DNA of 64,000 nt from Achatina immaculata (taxonomy: Eukaryota; Mollusca; Gastropoda; Stylommatophora; Achatinidae). The DNA lies in the NCBI GenBank assembly GCA_009760885.1, contig CM019709.1, forward strand, positions 34,806,126 through 34,870,125. Reading direction: 5' to 3'. How positions within the stretch are numbered: the stretch's first letter is position 1; each line of letters opens with the position of its first letter. Shown here piece by piece: positions 33,892 to 45,697 of this stretch. The notes beneath the pieces were generated by a model, which searched no databases, had not been told where the DNA came from, and saw only the letters and a list, made by a program, of their open reading frames with translations. Both the position numbers and the translations under genes were made by a program.

Positions 33892-34212
33892 AAAGAGTTT
33901 TTCAACCAGTGGGGAATCCGCACCCGCTTCCCTGCTCCCCATGGAAGGAATCTGAGAGTTTCGTGGGTGGGGGTGGGAGGCGGGGACAGGATTTGGACTA
34001 CTGTTGTTAGCTTATTTCTAAGAGTTTCTACAATGTAGATCAGTATTACAAAATCTCTGACTCTGTCAGTCTGTGGTTCCAATACTTCACCCCCTTCCCC
34101 CCTTTCCAGAAATAAAATAAAATAAAATAAAACATAAAATAAAATAAAATAAAATAAAAATAAAATCATCCCCATGCAGGAGGGTGCTCTACAGCCTGAG
34201 AACCCCTGATTT
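33892..34212 (+). mobile_element. Possible hAT-like non-autonomous element
   Basis: Left end GTTTTTCAACCAGTGGGGAA and right end CTGAGAACCCCTGA look like loose inverted repeats of hAT type. Contains an AAAAT pentanucleotide repeat (34105-34172). No confirmed target duplication. Confidence 0.3.
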
Positions 34213-34249
34213 ATTGAATTTCAAAAAAAAAATTGAAGAGTTCATGACA

Positions 34250-34935
34250 CTACAATATATAGGTATATCAAAACTGAAGGTATAGGAAATAAAAGAACAG
34301 ATTCATATAAGCACCAGTAGCTCCAACATTGTCAGAGATGAAATTAGAGCTAGGATACAAGCAGAAAACAACACTTATTTTGCCCTTAGATATTTGCTGC
34401 AATCGAAAGTCCTTTCGCACAACACCAGACTAAATATATATATACAAGACACAGATTAGACCAGTTGTCCTGTATGGTTCAGAAAAACGGAGCACTACAA
34501 AACAAGATGAAGATCAGCTACAGATCTTTGAAAACAGAATCTTTGGGAAGAATTTTTGCACCGATTAAAAATCCTGTATCACAAGAATGGGGAAAATCAG
34601 AAACAACAAAGAATAACACACTATTCCAATACCCACTTATAACTACCATTCTGAAAAACCAACAGACTGAGACGGGTTGGACACTTGGGGATGATGGATG
34701 AACGACAATAGGCAGCCAAAAAAGAGGTTATACAGGAGTGATGAACTGAGACAGACCGAGGGGCAGAGCAAGACAAGGGTGACGTGACAACACGGAATAA
34801 GACCAGCTCGTCCTCAGAGTGGACAACTGGCAGAAGAAAACTAAGAATAGACAGGAATGGAGATGAGTCTTGTCTGAAGCAATGAACCTCAATAGCTCTG
34901 AAAGCTGCGCGAACAGCACTACAAAAGTAGGTATA
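34250..34935 (+). mobile_element. LINE family G fragment (3' end)
   Basis: Reverse-transcriptase C-terminal relic: YFALRYLLQSKVLSHNT, a tract like QDTD-stop-TSCPVWF, FENRIFGKNF out of frame, RVGHLGMMDE, then a GRARQG-like basic block. Many stops. Its 3' end matches 10655-10912. 34936-35204 is unassigned apart from a G-run. Confidence 0.6.
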
Positions 34936-35204
34936 ACGTGGTTGTTCCCAGCTTTTATGAAAAACGATCCTTGGATGTATAAAAGTTTGAAAACACAGTG
35001 CTGTATCTTGTTTCAAAACAGAAAGCGTTTATGCCCCGATGTGGAAAGTGGAGGAGGGGAGGTGATTACAGTGGCTAGTTGGAAGGCCTGACACGGGACC
35101 CATGAAATAAATTTTCTTTTGGGAGACTCCACCAGCTTGAACAATAGGAGGAGGGGGGGGGGCACACTGACCCCTGCATCGTCCGTCAGTGAACACATCT
35201 GCAT

Positions 35205-35670
35205 GACACTTACATCTTACATGCTTCTCGTTCCGTCAGGCGCCAAACAGGGCCTCGCAGTGCTTCTCACGAAGAGTTTCTATTCTGGGCGAGCTTCTCA
35301 GTGTCAATACGGGATTTGATGCTTACCATCTTAGCCTCTCTGGTCAGTGCTCTCTTTTGTGTTCTCGAGATCGGTCTCTTTTCCTCCTCCTCTTCCCCCC
35401 CCCCCCCAGATGGTTCTCATTTCATGGCTTGCTTTGTGATCCTCTGATTGCTTCTTCTCATCACGTGGCCCACATATGCCCCCACCTTCTTTTCTTGATC
35501 ACTGCTGAGACTTCTTTGCTGTGTGATCATTTTTCTTATCTCTGCCCTAGTCTTGAATCCGTTTCATGGCTCACAGAGTATTGTCATTTAAACACTTGTT
35601 TTCGAACACGTCCAGTTTCCTCTCTGTTTCTTTGGTTGTTTTCCAGCTTTCACGTGCATACATAAGGATG
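35205..35670 (-). mobile_element. LINE fragment, family B-like
   Basis: Minus strand gives YARESWKTTKETERKLDVFE, GHVMRRSNQRI and a basic block in the same order as the LINE B C-terminus, but too diverged to be the same subfamily. A C-run at 35397-35407 breaks it. Confidence 0.6.
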
Positions 35671-36017
35671 CATGACACTACAGTCAATATAAAGAGACTG
35701 AATCACGACAAACAGTACTGGGCATGTCTGGTTCGTTGGCTGCCCAACAAACCCCCACCATAGTTCTTTAACACAGACGTGTTTGCTTCTCCTTTTATTC
35801 CTGTACCGTTTTACTGTAATTTCCGCTTCCTCTCCTTCACTTAAACTGTCAGCCGAGACAGGCAAGTCGCCCCTCTCTCCCGCGTGTAAGCGCGGTCATG
35901 ATCCTTTTCATGAAATTTAAATTTCCGGTGGACATATTTACCTTTTTTTTTCAAAATTATTTTCTAACTTAATTATCTTTTTTTTAAAGACACTCACCCA
36001 AGAGCCTGGGGTGAGGG
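35671..36017. other. No recognisable feature
   Basis: Unassigned. Confidence 0.5.
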
Positions 36018-36290
36018 ATGTGGCAGGAGTTGGTGGAGGGGAGATCGTGGTGGCTGGAGTTGGTGGAGGGGAGATCGTGGTGGCTGGAGTTGGTGGAGGG
36101 GAGATCGTGGTGGCTGGAGTTGGTGGAGGGGAGATTGTGGTGGCTGGAGTTGGTGGAGGGGAGATCGTGGTGGCTGGAGTTTGTGGAGGGGAGATCGTGG
36201 TGGCTGGAGTTGGTGGAGGGGGCGTGGTCGCTGGATTTGGTGGAGGGGGGAGAGCGGTGGCGAGATTTGGTTGAGGGGAGGGTGTGGAAG
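36018..36290 (+). repeat. 30-bp minisatellite, 8-9 units
   Basis: Core GGAGTTGGTGGAGGGGAGAT. Period divisible by three gives open frames on both strands (Gly/Val-rich, Pro/Thr-rich), not taken as genes. 36291-36587 is unassigned. Confidence 0.94.
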
Positions 36291-36587
36291 AGACTAAAAG
36301 ATCATCCTTCTTTTGCCTGGCCAGAGAAGTACCGACATTCCCTCCAGGCCCAAACTTACGGCGATCAGAGATGAGAACACAGGACACGTGTTCTAAAACA
36401 GGGAACATTTAGGCATCCCGGATGAAGTTATACGGTTCCTGGGACACATCCTTAAAATACAGGATTATCTCGTATAATACGGAGCGGATGGTCATTTCAT
36501 ATTTTCCAGTTTTTTGTTCAACAAACTCACCATCACAGGTATAACTGACCAAAGTCTTGACTATTTTGTGCCAGATATGTCTTAGAC

Positions 36588-36885
36588 AAGAACTTAGTAT
36601 TGAAGAAGGTTGGCTAGTAAAGAGGATTAAAGAGAGAAAACTTAAATATTTTGGACACATTAAACGTCATGATAATCTAGAGAAGACCGTCTGTCTTGGA
36701 AGGGTACATAATGGGAAAAAGAAAGAGAGGAAGACCAAAGATGGCTGCAAGACATCGTTGATGATCTGTAAATGGATGCATCAGCAGCAGGGCATCTTGC
36801 TCACAACCGAGATGCCTACAGGAGAGCTGTTAGGGAGGCGAAGTTCCGCAAGGGACATGCAAATGAATGAATGAGTGATGAATGT
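36588..36885 (+). mobile_element. LINE family C fragment, copy 6
   Basis: LSIEEGWLVKRIKERKLKYF, GHIKRHDNLEKTV, then the basic block and REAKFRKGHANE-like end with an ATGA tail (36861-36878). Small indels near 36690 and 36740 shift the frame. Confidence 0.85.
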
Positions 36886-37384
36886 CTTAGACCGACGAAA
36901 GTTTTCCTTATTTTGTTCCAGATATTATTAGACTGGCCAAATTTGACATCTCAGTCTGAAGATAACGTGTTCATTTGCAAGAAATTTTCATCAAATCCCA
37001 TCAGACAGCGTCACGCCAACAGGGGTAGGCGGTCATCTCTCTCCATCTTGTTCGATCCTCCGTGTCTGCCTCGAGTCAAATCAATTGTTGTTTTCCTACC
37101 TAACCACGCAAGTCAGACCATCCAGGTATGTCTGTCTTCTCCTCTCTCCCTGTCTTTTGCCATTTATTTTTCCAGTCATGACCAATTTTTCGAGACCTTC
37201 ATGTTAGCTGTGTCCGATAAACTTTGATTGTTTTTTTTTCTTATGTGCATCACTAGCCTGAGATAGTCTTTTATCTGCTGTAGTATTTCTTCATTTGTCT
37301 TTCTGGCGCCCACGAAATGCGAAGCATCCTTCATAAGAGCCACATTTCAGTATCCTTTACAGTTTTTCATTTTTAAATATGAAA
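36886..37384. other. No recognisable feature
   Basis: Unassigned. Confidence 0.5.
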
Positions 37385-37555
37385 AGGTAAAATTCACATT
37401 TCCATGCCATTAAGGCATATCGAGGATACGGTGTTAGGCCCGTATCCCCACGGCCTTCGGCACATGAAAGTTTGATCTGGTCAGTATCACGCCTGTCTGC
37501 ATTTACCTTCCTAGATTTCTCTGGTACCCATTTTTAGAGGCTAAGGGATATTAAA
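37385..37555 (-). mobile_element. SINE, 3' body
   Basis: Reverse complement of the SINE body: plus-strand GGTCAGTATCACGCCTGTC, CTCTGGTACCCATTTTTAG, and CCATGCCATTAAGGCAT. Head missing. Confidence 0.75.
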
Positions 37556-37559
37556 ATCT

Positions 37560-38235
37560 TATCATCATCATCATCATCATCTTCATGTGCTATTATGGCG
37601 TTGGCTATTATACTTCTCTAGAGTACCCCATCCTTCATGCAGACCATTAGCTCAATTAGTGATCTCCTCTCACACCATCTCGTCAGACTGTCCAGTATCA
37701 TTTCTCTTGGTCTTTCCCTGGCTATTCTTCTGCCTATTTTTTTTTTCCTGTTGTTATAATATTTTCAATGCCCCTCTTCTCATTACATGTCCTATGAAAG
37801 TACATTGTCTCTCTATCTTTTTTGACAAGATTTTTTTTGTCTCTCCAGTTCTTCTCATACATTCTCCATTAGCTATTTTTGCTGCCCAGGGAATTCGCAA
37901 CATTCTTCTAATAAACCACATTTCTGCTGCTTCCAATGATTTTTGTGCAGATCTGCCTGTTGTCCATGATTCATTCCATATAACACGATAGGTTTAATAT
38001 AGGTTTAATATAGCATTTTAGCTGTTTTCTAACATAGATTGATAAGGATATGTTGCATAATATGTTTCTCATTCTCTGAAATGCACTCTTTGCTTGGCCT
38101 ATTCTGTTCTTAATTTCTATTTTGCATTTTCCATCTTTTTGAAGTTATTACTGCTCCAAGGTATTTGAATTTCTGCACCTGCTTTAGAATAGTTCCATTT
38201 AATTTTATACTGCTTTATACTAAACTCCTTTAGGA
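37560..38235 (-). mobile_element. LINE family D fragment, copy 2
   Basis: Minus strand: MEAAEMWFIRRMLRIPWAAK, GETKKILSKKIERQCTFIGH, then a C-terminal tail; upstream sequence covers the linker preceding this block. Ends in a GAT triplet tail (ATCATC on the plus strand, 37561-37582). Confidence 0.8.
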
Positions 38236-38329
38236 GAATATAATTCATTCACAATGATAACTAGCTTAACTTTAAAATATTTCTTCCATAAATTTCGATT
38301 TATCAGTACTTGATATCGTAAAATGTTCG

Positions 38330-38640
38330 CCACAGCGCCACCTACGAAGTGCTTCAAAGGTTCAAAATTCAGACTCCGACCTCATTGCATTCAGGACAGC
38401 ATCCATCCTAGAGTATGTTTGCTAATAGTTCCTGTCAAATGTTGGTTGTTTACAACGCGTTTTCTGCCACACAGTTCGGATTTCCTGCCAGCACCTTTAA
38501 TTTGTCCTAGCTCCAGCAATCTCTTCACAATTACATTATTCTTCCATTCCCGTTCTTCATTCCCCCCTGCAGTGTTTCCAATACGGCTTTAGCAATGTCA
38601 CCGTTGCCCATTGTCAGTACAAAGGGCTACATACATCGAC
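38330..38640 (+). repeat. Dispersed repeat, unexpanded copy
   Basis: Homolog of 7850-8650 with only one unit of the 43-bp array (around ATTACATTATTCTTCCATTC, 38522-38541). Landmarks GTATGTTTGCTAATAGTTCC, GCCACACAGTTCGG, TCCAGCAATCTC, GCTTTAGCAATGTC. Confidence 0.75.
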
Positions 38641-38684
38641 TCTTTATTTGCTCTCTTCATTAAGAATAATATGATCTTCTTCTT

Positions 38685-39680
38685 CTTCTTCGATCGCTTC
38701 TACCACCAAGATCGCCCCGTGATCCTACTGAATTTACACCTGTGGTTGTTGCAATAGTCTCATTTAGGATGGAGGCTCAGAGCATCGTGAGGCTTTGGCC
38801 TATATTCTTGGTGGGTCACAGAAGTGGCATTGCGTGACACCGTTGTTTTCGTTGCACCAATTTAGTCTAGAGTTGGACTTTCTCACCGGAAAGCCTCGAC
38901 GTGGTTTGGATATGAATATATTCCCGCCGAGTGAGAGGTGGTTGCCCATCCAGTCCAGAGTTGGACTTTCTCACCTGAAAACCTCAACGTGATTTGTATA
39001 TAATATATCTCCGTCGGGTGAGAGGTGGTTGCCTATCTAGACTGCACTGGTCCAGTGTCTCCGATTTCAGCATTTTGTGGTCGTGGCCGCCATCCTTCCT
39101 AGTTGTGACCATGAAGGAGCTTTTGTTCAGGAGGATGAATCCTCGCCACTAGTGAGTTTCACCCCTGGGTTAAGCCGGTTTAGGCATATTGCCCCAGTAT
39201 GGGTGTATATAGGACGTGGCTGGCTTCTAGAGCAGAGATGCCGTGGTGTGAGTAGCCCTCACCGCGAGTCTACTGGCCATACCGATTTGCTTCGCTTAAC
39301 TCTGTCCATCACCTTTTCCACAGCGGCGTCAGGCGGCAACCCTAATCGCATTTTTCTTGATTGGCCGGGAGGAATTTCACCCCACGCGCGGCAGCCGAAG
39401 AATCTTGCCTGCAGAATCTTAGGTTAACCCCTGGGTTAAGCCGGTTTAGGCATCGAGCCAGTATCGGACGTGGCCGGCCTCTAGAGCAGAGATGCTGTGA
39501 TATGAGTAGCCCTGACCCCGAGACTACTGGGTACTTCGCTTAATCTTTTCCATCACATTTTCCATGGCGGCGCCGTGCTGCAACTCTAATCGCAATTTTC
39601 TTTATTGGCCGGGAGGAGTTTCACCCCCACGAACGGCAGCTGAAGAATCTTGCTAGCAGCTGGTTTGAAATCAGAGTTTT
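38685..39680 (+). repeat. R38 dispersed repeat, copy 1, with two internal duplications
   Basis: Homologous in reverse to 55985-56540. Contains an 86-bp tandem duplication (AGAGTTGGACTTTCTCACC at 38869 and 38955) and a 260-bp one (ACCCCTGGGTTAAGCCGGTT at about 39161 and 39427). No protein recognised; a non-autonomous mobile element is likely. Confidence 0.7.
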
Positions 39681-40504
39681 CCTTCTCCTAGATGAGCTAC
39701 CAACCAAGACTAACGGGTCTCATCTACCCGAAAATATCTGGTTTTCAGGAGCCAGAGATTCGCCTTAGCCCCTTCTCCTCTCAGTTTAAACAGTTCCACC
39801 ACGAGAAGGCCAGGAGCTGGACTTGGACTGTCAGAGGTTATTTGAGACGCACGCAATGGAGGCATTTAATTGGAGTGGAGAGCGTGTCCCCCACCCCACC
39901 TCCGGTTATCACAGTCCTTAGAACCAGTAATGTGATCAAATTCTACTGCAGTATTTATGAAGCCCGTTTTCCTGCGGTTATTCACAGAATCTTGCTTGTC
40001 TTTGTTCCTGTTCCACCAGTGTTCATTTAAAAAATAAACCATGATCTGGGATACCGGATAAGATCAAACTCGTGTTCTGGTTCCCAGGACCTCATTCGTT
40101 AAACTCGGGGCACACCCGTTAAGAGTTAATGATCACAATCCAGCAGTGAATGCGGAGTCACGTGGCTCAGGAAAAAAAAAGGTTTTGTTTACTGACTGCG
40201 GTACTGTAATGTTCTTAACACTTGTAGTTCTCAAAGAGGCACTATAAACTGTTTAGTATTTCATAGGTTTGCTCTCTGTCTCTCTCTTCTCCACTTCCTA
40301 CTCCCCCCCCCCCCCCCCCCGTATGTGTGCCTGTGCAGAAAAATTTGCAAGGAAAATATTTCTTCATAAAACTAAATTTTAATATGGCTAATTATTTCAG
40401 AAAAGATGGCTTTCTTAAACGTAAGTTAACAGTTAGATCACATGACCTTTAACATATGAAAATGAACATGTCCGAGGAACAATCCTGTCTTGTCTTTGTC
40501 TCCT
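39681..40504. other. No recognisable feature
   Basis: Unassigned; a C-run at 40303-40320. Confidence 0.5.
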
Positions 40505-40738
40505 TCTTCTTATACCTTTCGGTGTTGATGGGACAGACGTCTTGATAGGGCTCGGCGATTTGCTTCATTTAATGAGATATTTAATGCTTCTGTAATTTCC
40601 TCTCTCCATCTCCCGCGTGGGCGGCCTCTTCCTTTGTTACCTACAAATCTTAGTGTGAATGTTGTCTGTGATATACTGTCTGGTGGTAACCGTTTAATAT
40701 GGCCAAACCATTTGACTTGCTGTTTGTGGATATAGTGT
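40505..40738 (-). mobile_element. LINE family E fragment, interrupted by LINE B
   Basis: Minus strand gives HKQQVKWFGHIKRLPPDSIS, KGRGRPRGRWREEITEALN and NRRALSRRLSHQHRKV, a LINE C-terminus distinct from A-D. LINE B inserted at its upstream side (13-bp duplication at 40739). Confidence 0.65.
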
Positions 40739-40786
40739 AATGAGGAACAGTCTTCTTATCTTATATCTTATATCCTTCCCGTGCCG

Positions 40787-41890
40787 TTAAACGTCACATA
40801 GGGCTCGCAAAATAGTTCGCCAATTGTTCCTGTCTTCGGCCAGTCTTTCAACCTCATCAAAGGACTTTATGGCTGTTAATTTGGCCTCTCTTAACAATGT
40901 CCTCTTCAGAGTTTCACGCGGTCTGCCTCTTTTTCTTTGGCCTGTTGTGTTCCACTTGATAGCTTGTTTTGGGATTCTCTGATCATTTCTTCTCATCAAG
41001 TGACCAACATATGTCCATCTCCTTTTCCTGATCACCCATGAGACTGGTTGTTGTTCAGTCATCTGTCTTATCTCTGCATTGTTCTTGAATTCATTCCACT
41101 TGATGCCGAGTATTTTCCTTAGGCATTTATTTTCAAAAGAGTCTAATTTTTTTTCTATTTCTTTAGTTGTTTTCCAGCTTTCACATGCATAAATGAGGGT
41201 GGATATTACATTTGAATTGAATAGTCTTAACTTGGTTTTTGCGCTTATAACTTTTGAGTTCCATATGTTCTCAATATTCTTGAAGATTGATGCTGCTTTT
41301 GCAATTCTGATCCTAACTTCCTTTCTAGTGTCACCATTCTGGTCTATGTAGCTGCTAAGGTATGCAAATTGATTGACTTCTTCAATATCTGTCCCTTCTA
41401 TGTGTATTTTTCCATTTTGATTAAAGGGAATTTTCATCATTTTTGTTTTGTCCTTGTTAATTTCAAGTCCTATTTTGCTAGCCATTGAAGACAGGTTATC
41501 TGTTTTTTCTTGCATGGAATTCACATTATTACTGATAAGAGTTATGCCATCAACAAAATCAAGATCTTCTAGTTGGGTCCCATGTACCCAGTCAATGCCT
41601 GTGTTACCTGTGCAGCATTTTTTCATTATGAAGTCTATTGTAATCCCAAAAAGTAAAGGAGACAGTATACATCCTTGTTTCACGCCTGTTTCAATCTGGA
41701 ACTATTCACTCATCCCTTCTTCTGTCTTGACTGCACAAACATATCCATTGTATAAGTCCTTAATGATGTTGACAATTTTATATAGTATTCCATATATACT
41801 TAAAATTCTCCATAATGAATCTCTGTGTATTCTATCAAATGCCTTTTTAAAATCTATGAAGTTCTTTTCATATTGAAAAGCAGAAACCAT
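40787..41890 (-). pseudogene. LINE B reverse transcriptase, C-terminal part
   Basis: Reverse transcriptase from motif A (FIDFKKAFDRIHRDSLW) to the element's end. One in-frame TAG at 41702-41704 separates two otherwise continuous frames; downstream TGVKQGCILSP, the C-terminal CESWKTTKEIEKKLDSFENK, RRWTYVGHLMRRNDQ and GRPRETLKRTLL blocks are intact. The YADD box reads FVDG, so the second catalytic aspartate is lost. Closely similar to copies 1 and 4. Confidence 0.88.
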
Positions 41891-42034
41891 TAATACTGAA
41901 CTTCATAGATTTTATACTGAACTTCATAGATTTTATACTGAACTTCATAGATTTTATACTGAACTTCATAGATGTTATACTGAACTTTATAGATTTTATA
42001 CTGAACTTCATAGATTTTATACTGAACTTCATAG
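41887..42034 (+). repeat. 21-bp minisatellite derived from LINE B
   Basis: About seven units of ACTGAACTTCATAGATTTTAT. The same 20 bases occur once at the end of the inverted LINE B segment just to the left, and in inverse in normal LINE B at about 4573-4592. Confidence 0.93.
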
Positions 42035-42104
42035 AATGAGGAACAGTACAAAGAGAATAAATGCAAACTACTACTTCATTTTTGTTCTCTTATTTGTGTG
42101 TAAT

Positions 42105-42385
42105 ATATCCATACTATAAGAACTTTAGGCTGCCTAGTAGAGAGGATTAATCAGAGAAAACTTAACTATTTTTGGACACATTAAACATCATAGTTTAGAG
42201 AAGACATTCTTGGTACATAATGGGAAAAAGAAAGAGAGGAAGACCAAGGCGAAGATGGCTACAAGACATCGTTGATAATCTGCAAATGGATGCATCAGCA
42301 GCAGGCCATCTTGCTTACAACCGAGAGGTTTACAGGAGAGCTGTTGGGGAGGCTAAGTTCCGCAAGGGACATGCAAATGACAGAA
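42105..42385 (+). mobile_element. LINE family C fragment, copy 7
   Basis: KRKRGRPRRRWLQDIVDNL and REVYRRAVGEAKFRKGHAND-like ending; gaps near 42130 and 42190. The tail is short (AATGACAGAATAAA). Confidence 0.82.
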
Positions 42386-43484
42386 TAAAACACGCATTTT
42401 CTCAAGTGCAAAGGTGCATTTTAAAATAAGTTTGAGACTTCAGCCCTGAGTTGTTTTGTTTCAAGCTGCACTTTCTACACACACTGACTAATTTCACAGT
42501 GTTTCTGCTGGCCCTGGCGTGTTTTAACTTTTATACCACCAACACCCACTGGCTATAACATTTCTTTTAATACTTCAACCATAAGTTTTGTTCCACAGTT
42601 GTGAGTTTGTAATTTAAAACTACCGTATCCCCCCCCACCCCAACCTCGGGAACAACTGTGAACTGTGTTAAGAACACACTTATATGTTAACATAGTGTTT
42701 GTGAGACAGGGAACATAGATCTGACTGCTTAAAAACTCTGACCTACTTCTTTAGCCCAGAAACATGCAGCAATCAACACTAACTGTAATCTGGTAAAATG
42801 TAATGTCAGGTTGGTGGATGGATGGGGACATGGAGATCGCCAGCGGAGATGAGGAAAATCTGGTGTGAAATCAATGAATCCAGGACGTGACAAACATATG
42901 GGTCTCTACAACAATGACTATCAGAATGAAGTAAAACAAAACAGACCCAGCAGACTGTAGGTGGCGGGGACGGATATCATTGACGCACTCATCAGATTCC
43001 TCATCCCAAAGTCGGAGTGTCTCTGTGGAACTGTCTCAAAGTCGTTGGGCCTGACGTGAAGATGAGGCTTAGCTTAAGTACGGCCACCAGAGGCTGGAAA
43101 ACAAAGTTTTGACCAGGCCAGCCTACACCACTGTCTTCATGGCGGTCCGAGCAAGACCACAGTCTGCCCTAGCAAGGAAAGGTGCTGAAGTCGGAGGTAC
43201 CCAGCCAAAAGGCGCATCGCAGAAATAGGGTACCACGCATTATCGCTAAAAATGCGTAGGAAGGAGAAGAATCTGCCGTAAACACTAATAATCCGCATTA
43301 CGTCATTTCTCGATAAAACATGGTGGTTATGATGAATGACATAAAAAAATGTTTGTGTGCCTTCTCCTTCATACGAGAAAGCAACAAGCTCTCTGGGCCT
43401 ATTGGCTATACTATATCTAACCTTATATTAGACGTGGCATTAACATTAAACAAAGTTCACTCCAAGTGAACCTGTACGAACTCT
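42386..43484. other. No recognisable feature
   Basis: About 1.1 kb unassigned, including a C-run near 42631. No convincing frame. Confidence 0.5.
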
Positions 43485-43785
43485 CTGTAACTGCGAGCTA
43501 TTGTTCTTTGCAGCCGATGCTGTAGAGGTGTTGTGGCACAGCATCGCATCGGCGTGGGAGCAGGTTAAGGCGGCTACTTTTTCAGTCTCGGAGTACAGCT
43601 AAAAAGCAGGGGGTGTGCAATGCTTCTTTAGCAGACTCCACCACCATGGGGACTGGCGATCCCTGCTCCGTTAGCCAGGCTATGCCTGTTACTGAGGGTA
43701 CGACGGAGAGGTGGGACAGGTTCTTGGTCAGCTATGGGTCGCTAACCCTGACCCTGGCATAACAGCTATGGGTCGCTGATTAGTG
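43485..43785 (+). repeat. R350 dispersed repeat, copy 5
   Basis: CTCTGTAACTGCGAGCTATT, GCATCGGCGTGGGAGCAGGT, TTAGCAGACTCCACCACCAT and GTCGCTGATTAG. Near full length. Confidence 0.78.
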
Positions 43786-44047
43786 AAAGAACTACAAACG
43801 GGAGATGGAGCTTGGAGTAAAAACATTCCACCTGTCCCTTACCTAGCAAAAAAAAACAACAATGTAGTACTGAAGAACACACAGATTGCAAGTCTAAGGG
43901 AGACAATTCAATAAACATTACGCTGTATATTCTTTCTCCGAGTACTGGAGGATTAAGGTTCTTTGCCAGTTTACTGATAGTAAGTCTCAGTCTGGTTCCC
44001 TCCCCCCCCCCCCTTTTTTCCACCACAAAGTCCTCAGTGCTGGCGTA

Positions 44048-44078
<31 letters not shown>

Positions 44079-44189
44079 AATTGTTTTCCTCCCTCTCTAA
44101 GGTTCGTGTAGTCCCCCGAACACTATTTCTGCTAACGGATATTCTCCACCATTACCTAGCTAACAATGACTCTCTCCAAAGATAGAATG
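43786..44189. other. Unassigned, with GT microsatellite
   Basis: Contains a C-run at 43999-44010 and (GT)n at about 44050-44079; nothing else seen. Confidence 0.55.
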
Positions 44190-45350
44190 ATGACTTGGAT
44201 AAGGGGTTTAAATGACGGGAAAGGTAAGGTGTTTAATGATAAGATAGGTAAGGGGTTTAATGATGAGAAAGGTAAGGGGTTTATTGGTGAGATATTTAGG
44301 GGGTTTAATGATGAGATAGGTAAGGGGTTTATTGATGAGACAGGTAAGGGATTTAATGATAAGTAAGAATTTATTGATGAGATAGGTAAGGGGTTTAATG
44401 ATGGGAAACTTAAGGGGTTTAATGATGAGATAGGTAAGGGGTTTATTGATGAGACAGGTAAGGGATTTAATGATAAGTAAGAATTTATTGATGAGATAGG
44501 CAAGGGGTTTAATGATGGGAAAGGAGGAGGGGTGTTATTGATAGAAAAGGTAGGGGGTTTAATGATGGGAAAGGTAGGGGGGTTTATGATAAGAAAAGAA
44601 AGGGGTTTAATAATGGGACAGGTAAGATGTTTAATGATGAGAAAGGTAATGAGTTTAATGATGGGAAAGGTAAGAGGGTTAATGATGTGAAAGGTAAGGG
44701 GTTTAGTGATGTGAAAGGTAATGGGTTTAATGATGTGAAAGGTAAGGGGTTTAATGATGTGAAAGGTAAGGGGTTTAGAGATGTGCAAGGTAATGGGTTT
44801 AATGATGGGAAAGGTAATGAGTTTAATGATGGGAAAGGTAAGGGACTTAATGATGGGAAAGGCAAGGGACTTAATGATGGGAAAAGTAAGGGGTTTAATG
44901 ATGGGAAATGTAGGGAGTTTAATGATTGGAAAAGTAGGGGTTCAATGATGGGGAAAGGTTGGGAGTTTCATGATTGGAAAATAGGGGTTCAATGATGGGA
45001 AAGGTAGGGAGTTTAATGATTGGAAAAGCAAGGATTCAATGATGGAAAGTTAGGGGGTTTATGATGAGAAAGATAAGGGGTTTAAGGATGTGAAAGGTAA
45101 CGGGTTTAATGAAGGGAAAGGTAAGGGACTTAATGGTGAGAAAAGTAGGGGGTTTAATAATGTGAAAGTAAAGAGGTTTAATGACGAGACAGGTAAGGGG
45201 TTAATGACGAGACAGGTAAGGGGTTTAATGATGATAAAGGTATGGGGTTTAATGGCGAGGCAGATAAAAGGTTTTATGGTGAGAAAGGTAAGGGATTAAA
45301 CGATAAGAAAGGTAAGTGGTTTAATGATAAGAAAGGTAAGGGATGTCCTC
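44190..45350 (+). repeat. 24-bp minisatellite, about 48 units
   Basis: Unit close to GGTTTAATGATGGGAAAGGT plus AAGG, with many variants (GATGAGATAGG, GATGTGAAAGG). The period of 24 keeps frames open on both strands (up to 210 codons, SLNPLPISS-type), which I reject as genes. Includes a longer-range duplication (44286-44390 versus 44410-44500). Confidence 0.95.
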
Positions 45351-45359
45351 TGTGAAAGG

Positions 45360-45660
45360 AATTTCTTTTATACGTTCGCCGAATAACAAAATATTCGAAT
45401 AAGTTAGTAATTCTTCTTTTGCGTTCAGTTTTCAAATGCCTTGCTATCTTGACGAGAAGACAGGTAGCCTCCACGAATCCCATCATCTTCAGTAGGAATT
45501 CTTCGTGTGTGCCGTACAGTTTGTTCCATCCATGCTCTTTTCGCTGGCGGGGGCCAAGTCTCGGCTCTTACATCTTTACAGAGAGCACAGAGTTTGGAAT
45601 GTTAATTGAAACTCCGTGATTTCAACTGGAAAAAATAAACTTAAAAAAAAAACAACACAC
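45360..45660 (+). repeat. Unknown paired segment, copy 1
   Basis: 45460-45600 matches 47470-47600 in reverse: GGCCAAGTCTCGGCTCTTAC and GTGTGTGCCGTACA shared. In one frame both copies encode a TNPII.SR.SSCVPY string. Unrecognised. Confidence 0.45.
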
Positions 45661-45697
45661 AAACTGACATCATTTTGTCAAGCTTATGAGTAATGCA

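Larger units (their letters stand above)
40739..42047 (-). mobile_element. LINE family B, copy 2, with 13-bp target-site duplication
   Basis: AATGAGGAACAGT at 40739-40751 and again at 42035-42047 flanks an insertion of 1283 bp (40752-42034). The 3' end at the left carries a GATATAAGATATAAGATAAG tail. The 5' end at the right is rearranged: after the normal order ends near 41864, about 55 bases of the same LINE follow in inverted orientation and then a 21-bp array. This is a 5'-truncated insertion with 5' inversion. Confidence 0.92.

Noticed and set aside
44156..45299. 210-codon SLNPLPISS-type frame and its plus-strand counterparts
   Set aside because: 24-bp units keep any frame without a stop open; no conservation beyond the DNA repeat.
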